Assembly (NCBI RefSeq): GCF_000369805.1
Contig: NZ_KB850224.1
Location: 2,412,262-2,476,261, forward strand
Reading direction: 5' to 3'
DNA length: 64,000 nucleotides
From: Acinetobacter sp. NIPH 2100
GTDB lineage: Bacteria > Pseudomonadota > Gammaproteobacteria > Pseudomonadales > Moraxellaceae
Positions within the stretch are counted from its first letter, which is position 1. The number at the start of each line of letters is the position of its first letter. This document shows positions 49,908 to 59,201 of the stretch, one piece after another. The notes under the pieces are model-generated. The model searched no databases. It worked only from the letters and a program-made list of their open reading frames with translations, and was not told where the DNA came from. A program made the position numbers and the translations under genes.

Positions 49908-50750
49908 ATGACACATGATACCCAGATGAGATATACCGAATATCGTCGCAATGATTTGTTATTCAACGTGATTGATTCGGGTCCAATTGATGGAAAACCC
50001 GTTATTCTTTTACATGGTTTTCCTGAAACAGCACAAAGCTGGCAAGCTACCAGTAAAATTCTTAATCAGCACAGCTTTCGCACCTTTGCAATTGAACAAC
50101 GTGGCTATAGCTTGACTGCTTCTCCAAAAGGACGTTTTCAATATTCGATTGATGAGCTGGTTGCAGATGTCAAAGCCTTCATTGATTTGTTAGAACAGCC
50201 CGTGTATGTCATTGGTCATGACTGGGGGTCGATTGTTGCCTGTGAATTATCACTACAGTATCCAGAATTAGTGAAGCACCTCACTCTCGTTTCTGTTCCG
50301 CATACAGGTGCATTTTTAAAGTCGATGCTCAGCAGCACACAAATATTTAGCTCTTACTATATCGGCTTTTTCCAACTGCCTTTTATTCCTGAACTGCTCT
50401 TTAAACGAGCGAAATCGCTCAGTCATGTGTTGTTAAAAAATTCAGGTATGAGTGCAGAGCAAATCAGGGACTTCAACCAACATTTCATTCAGGAAAACCG
50501 GATTGGCACAGCCATTAACTGGTATCGAAGCATGCCTTTGGCACCTATTGGCTCCAGCTTTAAAAAAGTAAAAGTACCCACCCTATTTATTTGGGGAAAT
50601 AAAGATATCGCCATTGGTAAGAAAAGTGTAGAACTGAATAAACAGTTTTTTACGGGCCAATATCAAGAAGTGCATATGAATGCAACGCATTGGATTCCTG
50701 CCCAAAATGCCGAACAACTCAGCCACTATTTTATGAATGCCGTGAACTAA
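49908..50750 (+). CDS. Alpha/beta hydrolase, epoxide hydrolase-like
   Basis: Enzyme of 280 residues. HGFPE (36-40) is the oxyanion motif and the nucleophile position is Asp105 in GHDWGS, as in epoxide hydrolases and haloalkane dehalogenases, not Ser. The C-terminal His is in NATHWIPAQN. The ribosome site before ATG 49908 is weak, and ATG 49926 is an alternative. It precedes the PF10118-type gene by 11 bases. Confidence 0.82.
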   Translation: MTHDTQMRYTEYRRNDLLFNVIDSGPIDGKPVILLHGFPETAQSWQATSKILNQHSFRTFAIEQRGYSLTASPKGRFQYSIDELVADVKAFIDLLEQPVYVIGHDWGSIVACELSLQYPELVKHLTLVSVPHTGAFLKSMLSSTQIFSSYYIGFFQLPFIPELLFKRAKSLSHVLLKNSGMSAEQIRDFNQHFIQENRIGTAINWYRSMPLAPIGSSFKKVKVPTLFIWGNKDIAIGKKSVELNKQFFTGQYQEVHMNATHWIPAQNAEQLSHYFMNAVN

Positions 50751-50761
50751 GGAGAAGTGTT

Positions 50762-51691
50762 ATGCATCCCCAACAACGACTAGAAAATCATTATTTGCAC
50801 CAACGTCGCGTTCAATTTGATTTTAGCAATACGCCTGAACATTGGATCTATGACAACCCTTTTGCCACTCATTTAATTAATGCTGTTCATTTAATTTTGC
50901 CCGTAGGTGAATTATGGATGTGTCGCTCCTTTAATGAAGCACTTCCCTACGTCAAAGATGAAAAGCTTCGTGCCGATGTGAAAGGTTTTGTGCATCAGGA
51001 AGCACATCATGCCTCTGCACACAAAGTTGCCCAAGAATATTTACGTCATTATGACTATGATATCGATGGATTTCTTGCATCTTTAGACAACATTTTTAAG
51101 CAAATCAATACAGCGCCTTTTGGCTTAACCCTATCCAGTCCCCTAGAGTATCGTTGGCTCACAATTCGCGTAGGTATAGCTGCTGCAGTTGAACATTTCA
51201 CGACGATGCTAGGAACATGGTGTCTCGATGATCAACCATGGCAAAATAAAACTGCTGATGAAATGATGTCTGACTTAATGACATGGCATTTGGCTGAAGA
51301 GGTTGAACACCGCAGCGTGGCTTTCGATTTATATATGCATTTATGTGGCGAAAATAACAAAGCCTTTGCTTACCTGCAACGCCAAACGATTATGCTGGCT
51401 GTTGCTCCTCTATTCACCTTCGCCATTTATCATTGCTTTAAGAAACTGGCGCAACAAGACCAGCGTGCAGAACCTTATAAAAACTACGGACTGATTCGGG
51501 CATTAAGGCACACAGTGATTGAAAATTCTCGCAGCAAACAAGTGCCGAGTTTTTTCGCGATGATTTCTAGCTTAAGACATTGGGTTAAACCGAGCTATCA
51601 CCCTTATCATGAGGGAGATACCAACAAAGCACTACAGGTATTAAATCATTCTCCTGCTGTGAAAGCCCTGACCAAACTTCGTGCTAGCTAA
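50762..51691 (+). CDS. Predicted metal-dependent hydrolase (PF10118 family)
   Basis: Helical protein of 309 residues. Repeated E/H motifs, FVHQEAHHASAHK near residue 75 and WHLAEEVEHRSVAFDLY near residue 178, look like a di-iron or other metal site. ATG 50762 with AAGGAG upstream was chosen; the extension to 50690 overlaps the hydrolase gene. The family has no firmly assigned reaction. Next to an epoxide-hydrolase-like gene and a Baeyer-Villiger monooxygenase, a role in lipid or ketone breakdown is plausible. Confidence 0.75.
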   Translation: MHPQQRLENHYLHQRRVQFDFSNTPEHWIYDNPFATHLINAVHLILPVGELWMCRSFNEALPYVKDEKLRADVKGFVHQEAHHASAHKVAQEYLRHYDYDIDGFLASLDNIFKQINTAPFGLTLSSPLEYRWLTIRVGIAAAVEHFTTMLGTWCLDDQPWQNKTADEMMSDLMTWHLAEEVEHRSVAFDLYMHLCGENNKAFAYLQRQTIMLAVAPLFTFAIYHCFKKLAQQDQRAEPYKNYGLIRALRHTVIENSRSKQVPSFFAMISSLRHWVKPSYHPYHEGDTNKALQVLNHSPAVKALTKLRAS

Positions 51692-51719
51692 TCCCTTAAA
51701 TTAGAAACTTTCCTCTTTT

Positions 51720-51746
51720 TAGGCACTGATTTAGTGCCTATTTTTT
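51720..51746 (+). terminator. Intrinsic terminator after the PF10118 gene
   Basis: An 8-bp stem TAGGCACT/AGTGCCTA with a 5-base loop is followed by six T residues (51741-51746). Confidence 0.88.
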
Positions 51747-51763
51747 CGACTAGAAAAATATAA

Positions 51764-51797
51764 AAAAAAGACCTTATATCAATATAAAGTCTTTTCA
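51764..51797 (-). terminator. Leftward terminator after the monooxygenase gene
   Basis: Imperfect stem formed by the agacctt-tatat and atata-aagtct arms, followed on the minus strand by an uninterrupted T-run of eight. Confidence 0.65.
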
Positions 51798-51804
51798 ATA
51801 TCAA

Positions 51805-53286
51805 TTATTTGAGAAAGGTATAACAATAACTATCAAATTCAGCCATATCATTTTTCATGTACTGCATGGTCCATGGATAATTGGCAACGTTCACTTGATG
51901 GCTATCCAGATAATAACTTGCACATCCGCCTTGATTAAATACGGTGCCATTCAGTTTATTTTGCAGTTTCTGGTTAAATTGACCATCTGCAAATGCACTG
52001 ATTTCAAAACTACTTAATTGATTATCCAACACAAATCGAATTGCTTTAAGTGCATAGTCAATTTGATTTTCAGCTGCAGTAATTAATGAATTATAACTAA
52101 TACTATTGGGTCCAAGTAACATAAATGCATTCGGTAAATCTTTCACAACACAGCCCTTGTAGGCTTGTACCGTATTTTTTTGCCACGCCTCATCTAACAA
52201 AACTCCCTTTTTAGTCACAATCCGTTTGGCAATCGGTGGTTTTGCCACTTCAAACCCTGTTCCCCAAACGATGATATCGACTTGAACTTCTTGACCATCA
52301 ACCAAAATTCCATTCGGTGTAATTTCCTTTACCCCTTGATTGATCAATTCCACATTATTTGCTGCCAGTGCTGGATAATAGGTATTTGAAAATAAAATCC
52401 GTTTGCAGCCCAATGTAAATGTAGGCGTCACTTTGTTACGCAATACAGGATCCTGAATCTGATAATGCATCCAATGAATCAAACCTTTGCCCAATGCGTC
52501 TAAAGTCTTTGGTTGATTGACACTTGAACTAAACATATCCATCGAAATATGGGTTAATTTACGAATGGAATTCAGGGTAAATGGTACTTTTTGCTGTAGA
52601 TTTTTAGAGGTGTTGTTCATCACCATATTCGGCTTCGGAATTACCCACGGTGCGGTTCGCTGAAAAACATAGAGCTGCTTCACGATCGGCTGAATCGCAG
52701 GAATAATTTGAATCGCAGATGCGCCTGTACCAATCACAGCAACACGTTTGTTGCTCAGATCAACTGAATGATCCCACTGTGCAGAATGAAAAATATGTCC
52801 TTGAAAACGATCTAAGCCAATGACATCAGGTGTGGTCGGTTCACTTAAAGGACCTGTGGCAAAAAAAATAAATTTCGCCTTATATCTTCCATGACTGGTT
52901 TCAATCAGCCAAGCCTGTTGTTCCTGTGACCAAGCAGCTTGATGCAGCTCTGTATTGAATAGAATATGCTGATCCATTTTAAAACGTCTTGCGACATCTT
53001 TAATATATTGTTGTATCTCTTTCTGTTTTGCGAAAACATGACTCCAATTAGGATTAGGTGCAAATGAATAGGAATAAATAGAAGAAGGTACATCGCACTC
53101 ACAACCTGGGTAGGTATTCTCTCGCCAAACACCACCGACCTCATGTGATTTTTCAATAATAATAAAATTATTGATTTTTTCTTGCTGAAGTTTAACTCCT
53201 GCTGCAATACCTGAAAATCCAGCACCAATAATCACAACATCTAGTGAATAATCATCCACAACTGTATCTCGATCTAAATCTGACAT
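51805..53286 (-). CDS. Flavin-containing Baeyer-Villiger-type monooxygenase
   Basis: FAD/NADPH enzyme of 493 residues. The first dinucleotide motif is GAGFSG, the Baeyer-Villiger fingerprint reads FQGHIFHSAQWD, and the second dinucleotide motif is GTGASAIQI. It would insert oxygen into ketones, giving esters or lactones that the divergent-side hydrolases could open. ATG 53286 has GGAG upstream. It is divergent from an AraC gene. Confidence 0.88.
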   Translation of the reverse strand: MSDLDRDTVVDDYSLDVVIIGAGFSGIAAGVKLQQEKINNFIIIEKSHEVGGVWRENTYPGCECDVPSSIYSYSFAPNPNWSHVFAKQKEIQQYIKDVARRFKMDQHILFNTELHQAAWSQEQQAWLIETSHGRYKAKFIFFATGPLSEPTTPDVIGLDRFQGHIFHSAQWDHSVDLSNKRVAVIGTGASAIQIIPAIQPIVKQLYVFQRTAPWVIPKPNMVMNNTSKNLQQKVPFTLNSIRKLTHISMDMFSSSVNQPKTLDALGKGLIHWMHYQIQDPVLRNKVTPTFTLGCKRILFSNTYYPALAANNVELINQGVKEITPNGILVDGQEVQVDIIVWGTGFEVAKPPIAKRIVTKKGVLLDEAWQKNTVQAYKGCVVKDLPNAFMLLGPNSISYNSLITAAENQIDYALKAIRFVLDNQLSSFEISAFADGQFNQKLQNKLNGTVFNQGGCASYYLDSHQVNVANYPWTMQYMKNDMAEFDSYCYTFLK

Positions 53287-53635
53287 TTCCCACTCCAAAC
53301 TGATAAAACCTTGTCAGTAGAATCTCTCAATCCTTTTTTAATGAATTGAAAAACATATCTGTGGAAAATAATAAGATTCAGCGCTAAAGGCTTGACCTTG
53401 AATGCCACCGTGAAATAACCAAAGTCAAATGAATGAACTACGCTTAAATCATATCTTATTTTATTGATTATTAATGAGAGATTTTGAGATCAAAGCTCAT
53501 GATTCTGTCCCTTGATGATACAAAAACTTTGAAATGGATCGGCTAAGATAAAGAGGTAAATCAACAACGTTATAGCTGCGATGATTTATCTATAATTGGG
53601 TTAAAGGATTTGACTTCAAAACTAGTAGAGTAATT
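53287..53635. other. Divergent promoter region, monooxygenase/AraC
   Basis: About 350 AT-rich bases with no reading frame of note. It should hold two promoters and the AraC binding sites, but I do not see a clear repeat that would mark them. Confidence 0.4.
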
Positions 53636-54631
53636 ATGACTGAAATTCCAAGTATTCCATCGGTGCTGTTAGAACTCATCGACAAGTATCTACAGCAACA
53701 AAATATTTCGAATAGTCAGCTCAATGAACTTATGCAACTGTATGCCAATCAACCGAGAATGCCCTTACACAAATGGTGGAATCTGCTCGAAGAAATCTAC
53801 CAGCAACACCCGACACCTGTTTTGGGACATTATATTGGTGAACTGTCGGAACCTCACCATATTCATATTTTAGGTTACTTGGCATTATCCAGCCCCAATC
53901 TGCTCAGCTTTTTGAATTGTTTTAAGAATTTCCAACCACTTTTACAAAACTCTGCTTCATTTTCCATCGTGCAGAAAGAAGATCGTTTTTGTATGTGCTG
54001 GACGCCTGTCGTGCATAAAAATTCTCAGCTTTCAAATGAAGTACTGCTTTCCGGCGTATTGCGTACCATCCGAAAGATTTTACACCAGCCAGATATTCGT
54101 CCTTTAAAGATTGAGTTCTCTGCTGTTGCCCCGGCCGATACCACACCCTACCCACAGATCTATGGCTGTCCCGTGAGTTTTGATGCTGATGTTTTAAAAT
54201 TATGGCTTCCGCTGGAAATCCTGCATTTGCCCATCCCAAGCAGTGATCCACATCTAAAAAAACTGTTGGATCAACAAGCAGAAGCATTACTCAAGAGCAT
54301 TCCAAATCCTGATACGTTCTTAAAAGATTTACAATTATTGATCGTCAATATGCTCAAAATTGGTGAACCCTCTGCGGAGAATATTGCCAAACAGATGAAT
54401 CTGTCTTTAAGAAGTTTTTATCGCAAGCTAAGTGGTTATAACCTGCAGTATAGTGATCTCGTAAAAAGTATTCGTTTAGAATTGGCGAAAAGCTATTTGA
54501 TCAAATCAGAGCTGTCACTCACTGAAATTGCGCTGTTACTGGGTTATGCTGAACAAAGTGCATTTAGCCGAGCCTTTAAACAATGGGAAAAGCTGACACC
54601 ATCAGAATATCGGAAAAGTCATCTCAGCTAA
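53636..54631 (+). CDS. AraC-family regulator
   Basis: Regulator of 331 residues with an N-terminal Arabinose_bd-type domain and a C-terminal double HTH (SAENIAKQMNLSLRSFYRKL, core NIAKQMNLSLRSFYR; LTEIALLLGYAEQSAFSRAFKQW, core LLGYAEQSAFSRAFK). This architecture is common in regulators of lipid and alkane use, such as OruR/AlkR-like proteins. It is the likely activator of the divergent monooxygenase gene. Confidence 0.85.
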   Translation: MTEIPSIPSVLLELIDKYLQQQNISNSQLNELMQLYANQPRMPLHKWWNLLEEIYQQHPTPVLGHYIGELSEPHHIHILGYLALSSPNLLSFLNCFKNFQPLLQNSASFSIVQKEDRFCMCWTPVVHKNSQLSNEVLLSGVLRTIRKILHQPDIRPLKIEFSAVAPADTTPYPQIYGCPVSFDADVLKLWLPLEILHLPIPSSDPHLKKLLDQQAEALLKSIPNPDTFLKDLQLLIVNMLKIGEPSAENIAKQMNLSLRSFYRKLSGYNLQYSDLVKSIRLELAKSYLIKSELSLTEIALLLGYAEQSAFSRAFKQWEKLTPSEYRKSHLS

Positions 54632-54644
54632 AAATCTCTCAAAA

Positions 54645-54682
54645 TAAAAAGAGCGAATCATCAACACGACTCGCTCCTTTTA
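54645..54682. terminator. Bidirectional terminator between AraC gene and porin
   Basis: gagcga (54651-54656) pairs with tcgctc (54671-54676), with A-rich bases before and CTTTT after. Confidence 0.65.
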
Positions 54683-54702
54683 GAAAAATACTGATTGGAA
54701 AT

Positions 54703-55896
54703 TTAAAAACTAAATCCAATATTTAAATTAATGCGGTATAACCATTGATCACTATATGGGGACACCGTTGAGGTGAACCCCGTTGCATTCGATGCGCCAC
54801 CAATAATGTTGGCGTTTTTGCCCCAGGTATAATCTGCCCAGACCATAAATGGCGAAGCAATAAACATCATCCCTGTGGTATTCATTTGTGAATCTGACCA
54901 ATCATCACGTTTCTTGTCCATATAACTATAATCATTATAGAAACGAATGGCTTTGAGTTTGCCCATATCCTGTACAGGTAAGGTATAAGCCAAGTTTAAA
55001 CTGGCCACTGTTGCTTCGGAAGCAATGAAATATGCAGGGGTAAAGCCATTATTCCCCATCAAGGTCATGTCATTATTCACCCCATCTGGATTTTTGGCAT
55101 CATATTGATAATGAATCACAGAGCTTTGTAAATTAAAGCGTTTGTAATTATTATCGGTATGTAAACCAACCGCATAATACTGACCATTTTTATCAGTGGT
55201 TGTATTATGCAATTGCGCGATTGCACCTGATACACCAAATTCTTGCTTGCCAAACTCAGTTTCTAACTTACGGACAATACGGGTGTTAAATTGATGGCGC
55301 TTTTCATTTTGATAGGCTTTCTGGGTCGGAAATGCATTGTCCGTCAGATCATCATAAGTGGCACTTTCAGGCGAGTAACGTAGGCTGGTATCCAACATTT
55401 GTGGATAATAGCCGAGTTTCACATCCCAATCCTTGTTGTGAAAATTCCAGTTCAAACCGGGTGCAATGTTATTGCCATAGCCCAAGAAAAAAGGAATATG
55501 ATAAGTCCAGCCATTTTGCGGATAAGGATAAATGGTGAATGGTTTATAGACAAAACCCGCTTCTATACTATTATTTTCATTGAGATTATAGCCAACATAA
55601 GCTTTCTCAATCGAACGTTTCTCTTGATCTTGAAATAAATAACTGGCATTGAAATAAGCATCATCAAATTTGCCTTTCAGATCGACCCTAAAAATATCAA
55701 AATAAAGTTTACCAAAACCTCCATTTGGCCCCTCCCAATTTTCATAGCGCTGGTTCAAGCGCACCACGCCACCCAATTTTACCGAATCCGTTCCATCTTC
55801 ACTTTTCCATTCGAGGGCTGAGCTTTGCGCAAAAGCATGGGATGTCATACCCAAATAAAATGCGGCAAGCATCGCGACCATTGATGTCTTTTTCAT
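54703..55896 (-). CDS. OprO/OprP-like outer-membrane porin
   Basis: Porin of 397 residues with a signal peptide ending SHAFAQ. EWKSEDGTDSVKLGGVVRLNQRYE near the N-terminus (core VKLGGVVRLNQRYE) is typical of this family, and the chain ends in a strand with Phe (NIGFSF). AAGGAAG precedes the ATG. It is the last gene after the leftward ThDP/ALDH operon, 147 bases beyond it, and may bring that pathway's substrate across the outer membrane. Confidence 0.8.
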   Translation of the reverse strand: MKKTSMVAMLAAFYLGMTSHAFAQSSALEWKSEDGTDSVKLGGVVRLNQRYENWEGPNGGFGKLYFDIFRVDLKGKFDDAYFNASYLFQDQEKRSIEKAYVGYNLNENNSIEAGFVYKPFTIYPYPQNGWTYHIPFFLGYGNNIAPGLNWNFHNKDWDVKLGYYPQMLDTSLRYSPESATYDDLTDNAFPTQKAYQNEKRHQFNTRIVRKLETEFGKQEFGVSGAIAQLHNTTTDKNGQYYAVGLHTDNNYKRFNLQSSVIHYQYDAKNPDGVNNDMTLMGNNGFTPAYFIASEATVASLNLAYTLPVQDMGKLKAIRFYNDYSYMDKKRDDWSDSQMNTTGMMFIASPFMVWADYTWGKNANIIGGASNATGFTSTVSPYSDQWLYRINLNIGFSF

Positions 55897-55971
55897 ATCT
55901 ACTTCCTTTGCTTTCGTCCCAACGATCCTGTTGGTCTTGTTTTTGTTTTACCTATAAAACATAGTTTTTAT

Positions 55972-56005
55972 CGCTTTGCAGGCAAAAAAATTTACCTGCA
56001 AAGCG
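55972..56005. other. Perfect 11-bp inverted repeat between ThDP gene and porin
   Basis: The arms 55972-55982 and 55995-56005 pair perfectly around an A-rich 12-base loop. There is no T-run directly after the stem in the leftward direction, so a processing or partial-termination signal that separates porin expression from the operon is as likely as a terminator. Confidence 0.5.
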
Positions 56006-56043
56006 TTCTTCACATCAGCACGGACTGCCAATGCTCAGTGGGA

Positions 56044-57684
56044 TTAGTACAATTTCTTCTGTGGTGGACCCGCGAAGTTCAGTGGACCAATTGAATTCAT
56101 ATCCAGTTCAATCACGCTTGGTCCCTGAAAATCAACCGCTTCCTGAATCACCGTCTTGAATTCATCAGCACTGCCCACTTTCCAGCTTTTCACGCCCATT
56201 GCTTCACCGAGTACTTTATAGTCTGGGGTATGCAATTCATTGAAATACTGGCGACCACCGAAGTAATTCTTCTGGATACCACGCATCACGCCATAACCAC
56301 CATCATTCATGATCATCAGCACCATATTGGTATTTTCTTGCGCCATGGTTGCAATTTCACCAATACCTAACATCAAACCGCCATCACCGACTAAACCAAT
56401 GACTTTCTTGTCAGGATTGGCAATCGAAGCACCAATCGCAGTTGCTAGACCAAGACCAATAGCCCCTGCTAAAGAGTGAATGTTCTGATTCGGTGCTTGC
56501 ACTGGGAATAAACGACTGCCCCAGGTACTACCTGACATCGTAATGTCTCGTACAAAAATGCCATCTTGCGGTAATGCAGCACGTAAGTGATCACAGATCA
56601 AGGCATATTGATCCAACTGCGTACGTAATGCCTCGATTGCGGCCTGTTTTGCCTTCACCACAGCTGCATCATATTCCGCATCGACTTTGGAGATACCTTG
56701 CAAGCCCGTCAATACGCGTTGCAACACATCTTTGGCATCGCCACAGATGAAGTTACGAACTTTGTAATTACGCTGTTGCGCGACAGGATTGGCATCGATT
56801 TGAATAATATTGTCAGAGAATTGCACTGAATAGGTCTTGGTTTCATTACTACGTAAACGTGAACCCACCACCACCAATAGATCAGCATCTTTAAGCAACT
56901 GCTCAACGCCAGCCGAGTTATGGAATGCGCCTAAACTACGTGGATGATCATCGGCCAATACGCCACGCGCATGTGTTGAGGACACCACAGGAATGCCGAG
57001 ATCAGCGATGGCTTTGACTTCCGCGACACTATTCAACGTACCACCACCGATCCAGAACACTGGGCGTTTGGCTTTTTTCAGTTCTTCAACGATTAAGTCG
57101 ACTTCGATCTGTTCAGCCTGAGGAAGTTCAAGTGCTTTTACTGGCCCTAAGTTCAGCGGCAAATCGATTTCTGCTGCTTGTACATCAATCGGTAACTCAA
57201 CACTCACTGGCCCCATCGGTACTGTAGTGGCTACACGAATTGCTTCACGGATCACACCCACTGCATTGTCAGGGCTGGTAATACGAAATGCAGCTTTGCT
57301 CGATGCACGTAAGAAAGTCAGCTGATCTTTGGTTTCATGAATAAAGCTGGCATCACGATCCAAATATTCACGTTCAACTTGCCCGGTTAAATGCAATACG
57401 GGACTGCCTGCATTCATTGCTTCAATTAGTGAACCGACTGCATTACCTGCACCCGCGCCCGTACTGGTGAGCGCCACACCCAGTCCTTTAAAGCGTGAGT
57501 GACCATCTGCCATAGTGACCGCACCTGCTTCACCGCGAGCCGCTACAAACCGGATTTTTTCACGGCGACCAACTGCATCGGCAATCGGCAAGTTATGGAT
57601 CGAGATCACGCCATAAATACTGTCTACTTGATGTGCTTCTAAAACACGGGCAATGGCTTCGCCAACATTTACACGTTCTGTCAT
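56044..57684 (-). CDS. Thiamine-diphosphate-dependent enzyme (2-oxoacid decarboxylase/acetolactate-synthase-like)
   Basis: Enzyme of 546 residues with the three ThDP domains. The activating Glu is E52 (AARGEAGAV), and the Mg/ThDP motif runs from GDGG (433-436) to N460 (MNDGGYGV). ATG 57684 with GAGG upstream is chosen; the extension to 57735 overlaps the ALDH gene. Benzoylformate- or indolepyruvate-type decarboxylation of a 2-oxoacid is the likely chemistry, and the next gene, an ALDH, would oxidise the aldehyde. The exact substrate is not recognisable. Confidence 0.85.
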   Translation of the reverse strand: MTERVNVGEAIARVLEAHQVDSIYGVISIHNLPIADAVGRREKIRFVAARGEAGAVTMADGHSRFKGLGVALTSTGAGAGNAVGSLIEAMNAGSPVLHLTGQVEREYLDRDASFIHETKDQLTFLRASSKAAFRITSPDNAVGVIREAIRVATTVPMGPVSVELPIDVQAAEIDLPLNLGPVKALELPQAEQIEVDLIVEELKKAKRPVFWIGGGTLNSVAEVKAIADLGIPVVSSTHARGVLADDHPRSLGAFHNSAGVEQLLKDADLLVVVGSRLRSNETKTYSVQFSDNIIQIDANPVAQQRNYKVRNFICGDAKDVLQRVLTGLQGISKVDAEYDAAVVKAKQAAIEALRTQLDQYALICDHLRAALPQDGIFVRDITMSGSTWGSRLFPVQAPNQNIHSLAGAIGLGLATAIGASIANPDKKVIGLVGDGGLMLGIGEIATMAQENTNMVLMIMNDGGYGVMRGIQKNYFGGRQYFNELHTPDYKVLGEAMGVKSWKVGSADEFKTVIQEAVDFQGPSVIELDMNSIGPLNFAGPPQKKLY

Positions 57685-57722
57685 TGGTATATTCCTCAAA
57701 AACTGTTCATTCCATGAATGTA

Positions 57723-59189
57723 TTAATTCGCCCAAGGATTTGGCTGCTCGCTTAATCCCATATAGATGCTTTTTTGTTGCATGTAAGACAAAATGCCTAA
57801 ACGACCTTTTTCACGCCCGATACCGCTTTCTTTAAAGCCACCAAATGGTGCAGAAATCGAGAATTTCTTATAGGTATTGATCCAAACTGTACCGACTTCC
57901 AAAGCACGGGCAATTTGCCATGCCTTACGATAGTTTTCAGTCCAGATGCCTGCGGCAAGGCCAAAACAACTGTCATTGGCTTGTGCAAGTAAATCTTGTT
58001 CATCGTCATATTTCATCACCACTAATACAGGGCCAAAAATCTCTTCCTGACAGGTTTGTGCTGAATTACTTAAGCCTGTAATAATCGTTGGTAAGTAATA
58101 GCTACCTTTGGCAAACTCACCTTCGGTTAAGGCATGACCACCCACAAGGACTTGCCCACCTTCTTGTTTCGCGAGCTGTACATAGTCATCGACAGAAGCC
58201 AAATGTTTCGGATTAATCAAAGACCCGAGATGTACGCCTGCAGTTTCAGGATGTCCAACACGCAAGCCTTTGGTAATTTCAACCAGACGACTGAGAAATT
58301 GATCATAGATACTGCTGTGTACAAACAGACGCGAACCTGCAATACAGGCTTGTCCAGCCGAACTGAAAATACCGTAAGCCACACCTTTTGCAGCCAATTC
58401 AATATCTGCATCTGGCAATACAATCGTTGGTGATTTTCCACCAAGCTCCAAAGAGGTTGTGATCAGTTTATCGGCAGCTAAATGTGCCAAATGACGACCA
58501 GTCGTGGTTCCACCCGTAAATGAAATCTTACGCACCAAAGGATGCTTTACGATTGCATCACCAATCACTGAACCGCGTCCGACCAATACACTGAGCAAAC
58601 CTTTCGGTAAACCCGCTTCTTCAAAGATTTTTGCGAGTTCCAACGCAATCAAAGAAGTTACTTCTGCTGGTTTTAGAATCACTGCATTACCGCCAGCAAG
58701 CGCTGGTGCCAATTTCTGTACCTCACTGGCAATCGGTGAGTTCCACGGGGTAATTGCAGCGACTACGCCCACTGGTTCATGCACGCTCATGGTCATGAAA
58801 TCTGCGGCACGTTGCGTGGTCAACTCATCGTTCAAGGTTTCGCAGGCTGCTGCCACATAACGCGCAGTTGCTGCCGCACTCATCGTCAAGGCACGGGTTT
58901 CAGCCAAGGGCTTGCCATTATCACGGGTTTGCAACTTTGAAAGCTCATCCACACGCGCTTCAATAATGTCGGCCACTTTATATAAAATACGGGCACGTTC
59001 ATGCGGCATGCTGTTACGCCACTCGGCTTTACGCCAAGCCGCATCTGCCTTTTCAATGGCTTCATTGACATCATCCAAACTCGCCGTTGAGATTTCAGCA
59101 TTCACCGATTGATCTGCTGGAAATAAACTTTGAATCGTAGCGCCTTTACCTAATCGCCATTCACCTGCGATATAAATTTCCTTTACCAT
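57723..59189 (-). CDS. NAD(P)-dependent aldehyde dehydrogenase
   Basis: ALDH of 488 residues with catalytic Cys in SAGQACIAGS, Glu in LELGGKSPTI and the TPWNSPIAS cofactor motif. The start is ATG 59189 (MVKEIYIAGEW) with AGGA 7 bases upstream; the TTG at 59195 is less likely. It lies between the aspartate-dehydrogenase-like and ThDP genes and probably oxidises the aldehyde released by the ThDP enzyme. Confidence 0.88.
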   Translation of the reverse strand: MVKEIYIAGEWRLGKGATIQSLFPADQSVNAEISTASLDDVNEAIEKADAAWRKAEWRNSMPHERARILYKVADIIEARVDELSKLQTRDNGKPLAETRALTMSAAATARYVAAACETLNDELTTQRAADFMTMSVHEPVGVVAAITPWNSPIASEVQKLAPALAGGNAVILKPAEVTSLIALELAKIFEEAGLPKGLLSVLVGRGSVIGDAIVKHPLVRKISFTGGTTTGRHLAHLAADKLITTSLELGGKSPTIVLPDADIELAAKGVAYGIFSSAGQACIAGSRLFVHSSIYDQFLSRLVEITKGLRVGHPETAGVHLGSLINPKHLASVDDYVQLAKQEGGQVLVGGHALTEGEFAKGSYYLPTIITGLSNSAQTCQEEIFGPVLVVMKYDDEQDLLAQANDSCFGLAAGIWTENYRKAWQIARALEVGTVWINTYKKFSISAPFGGFKESGIGREKGRLGILSYMQQKSIYMGLSEQPNPWAN

Positions 59190-59201
59190 GATCAAATCCT
59201 T

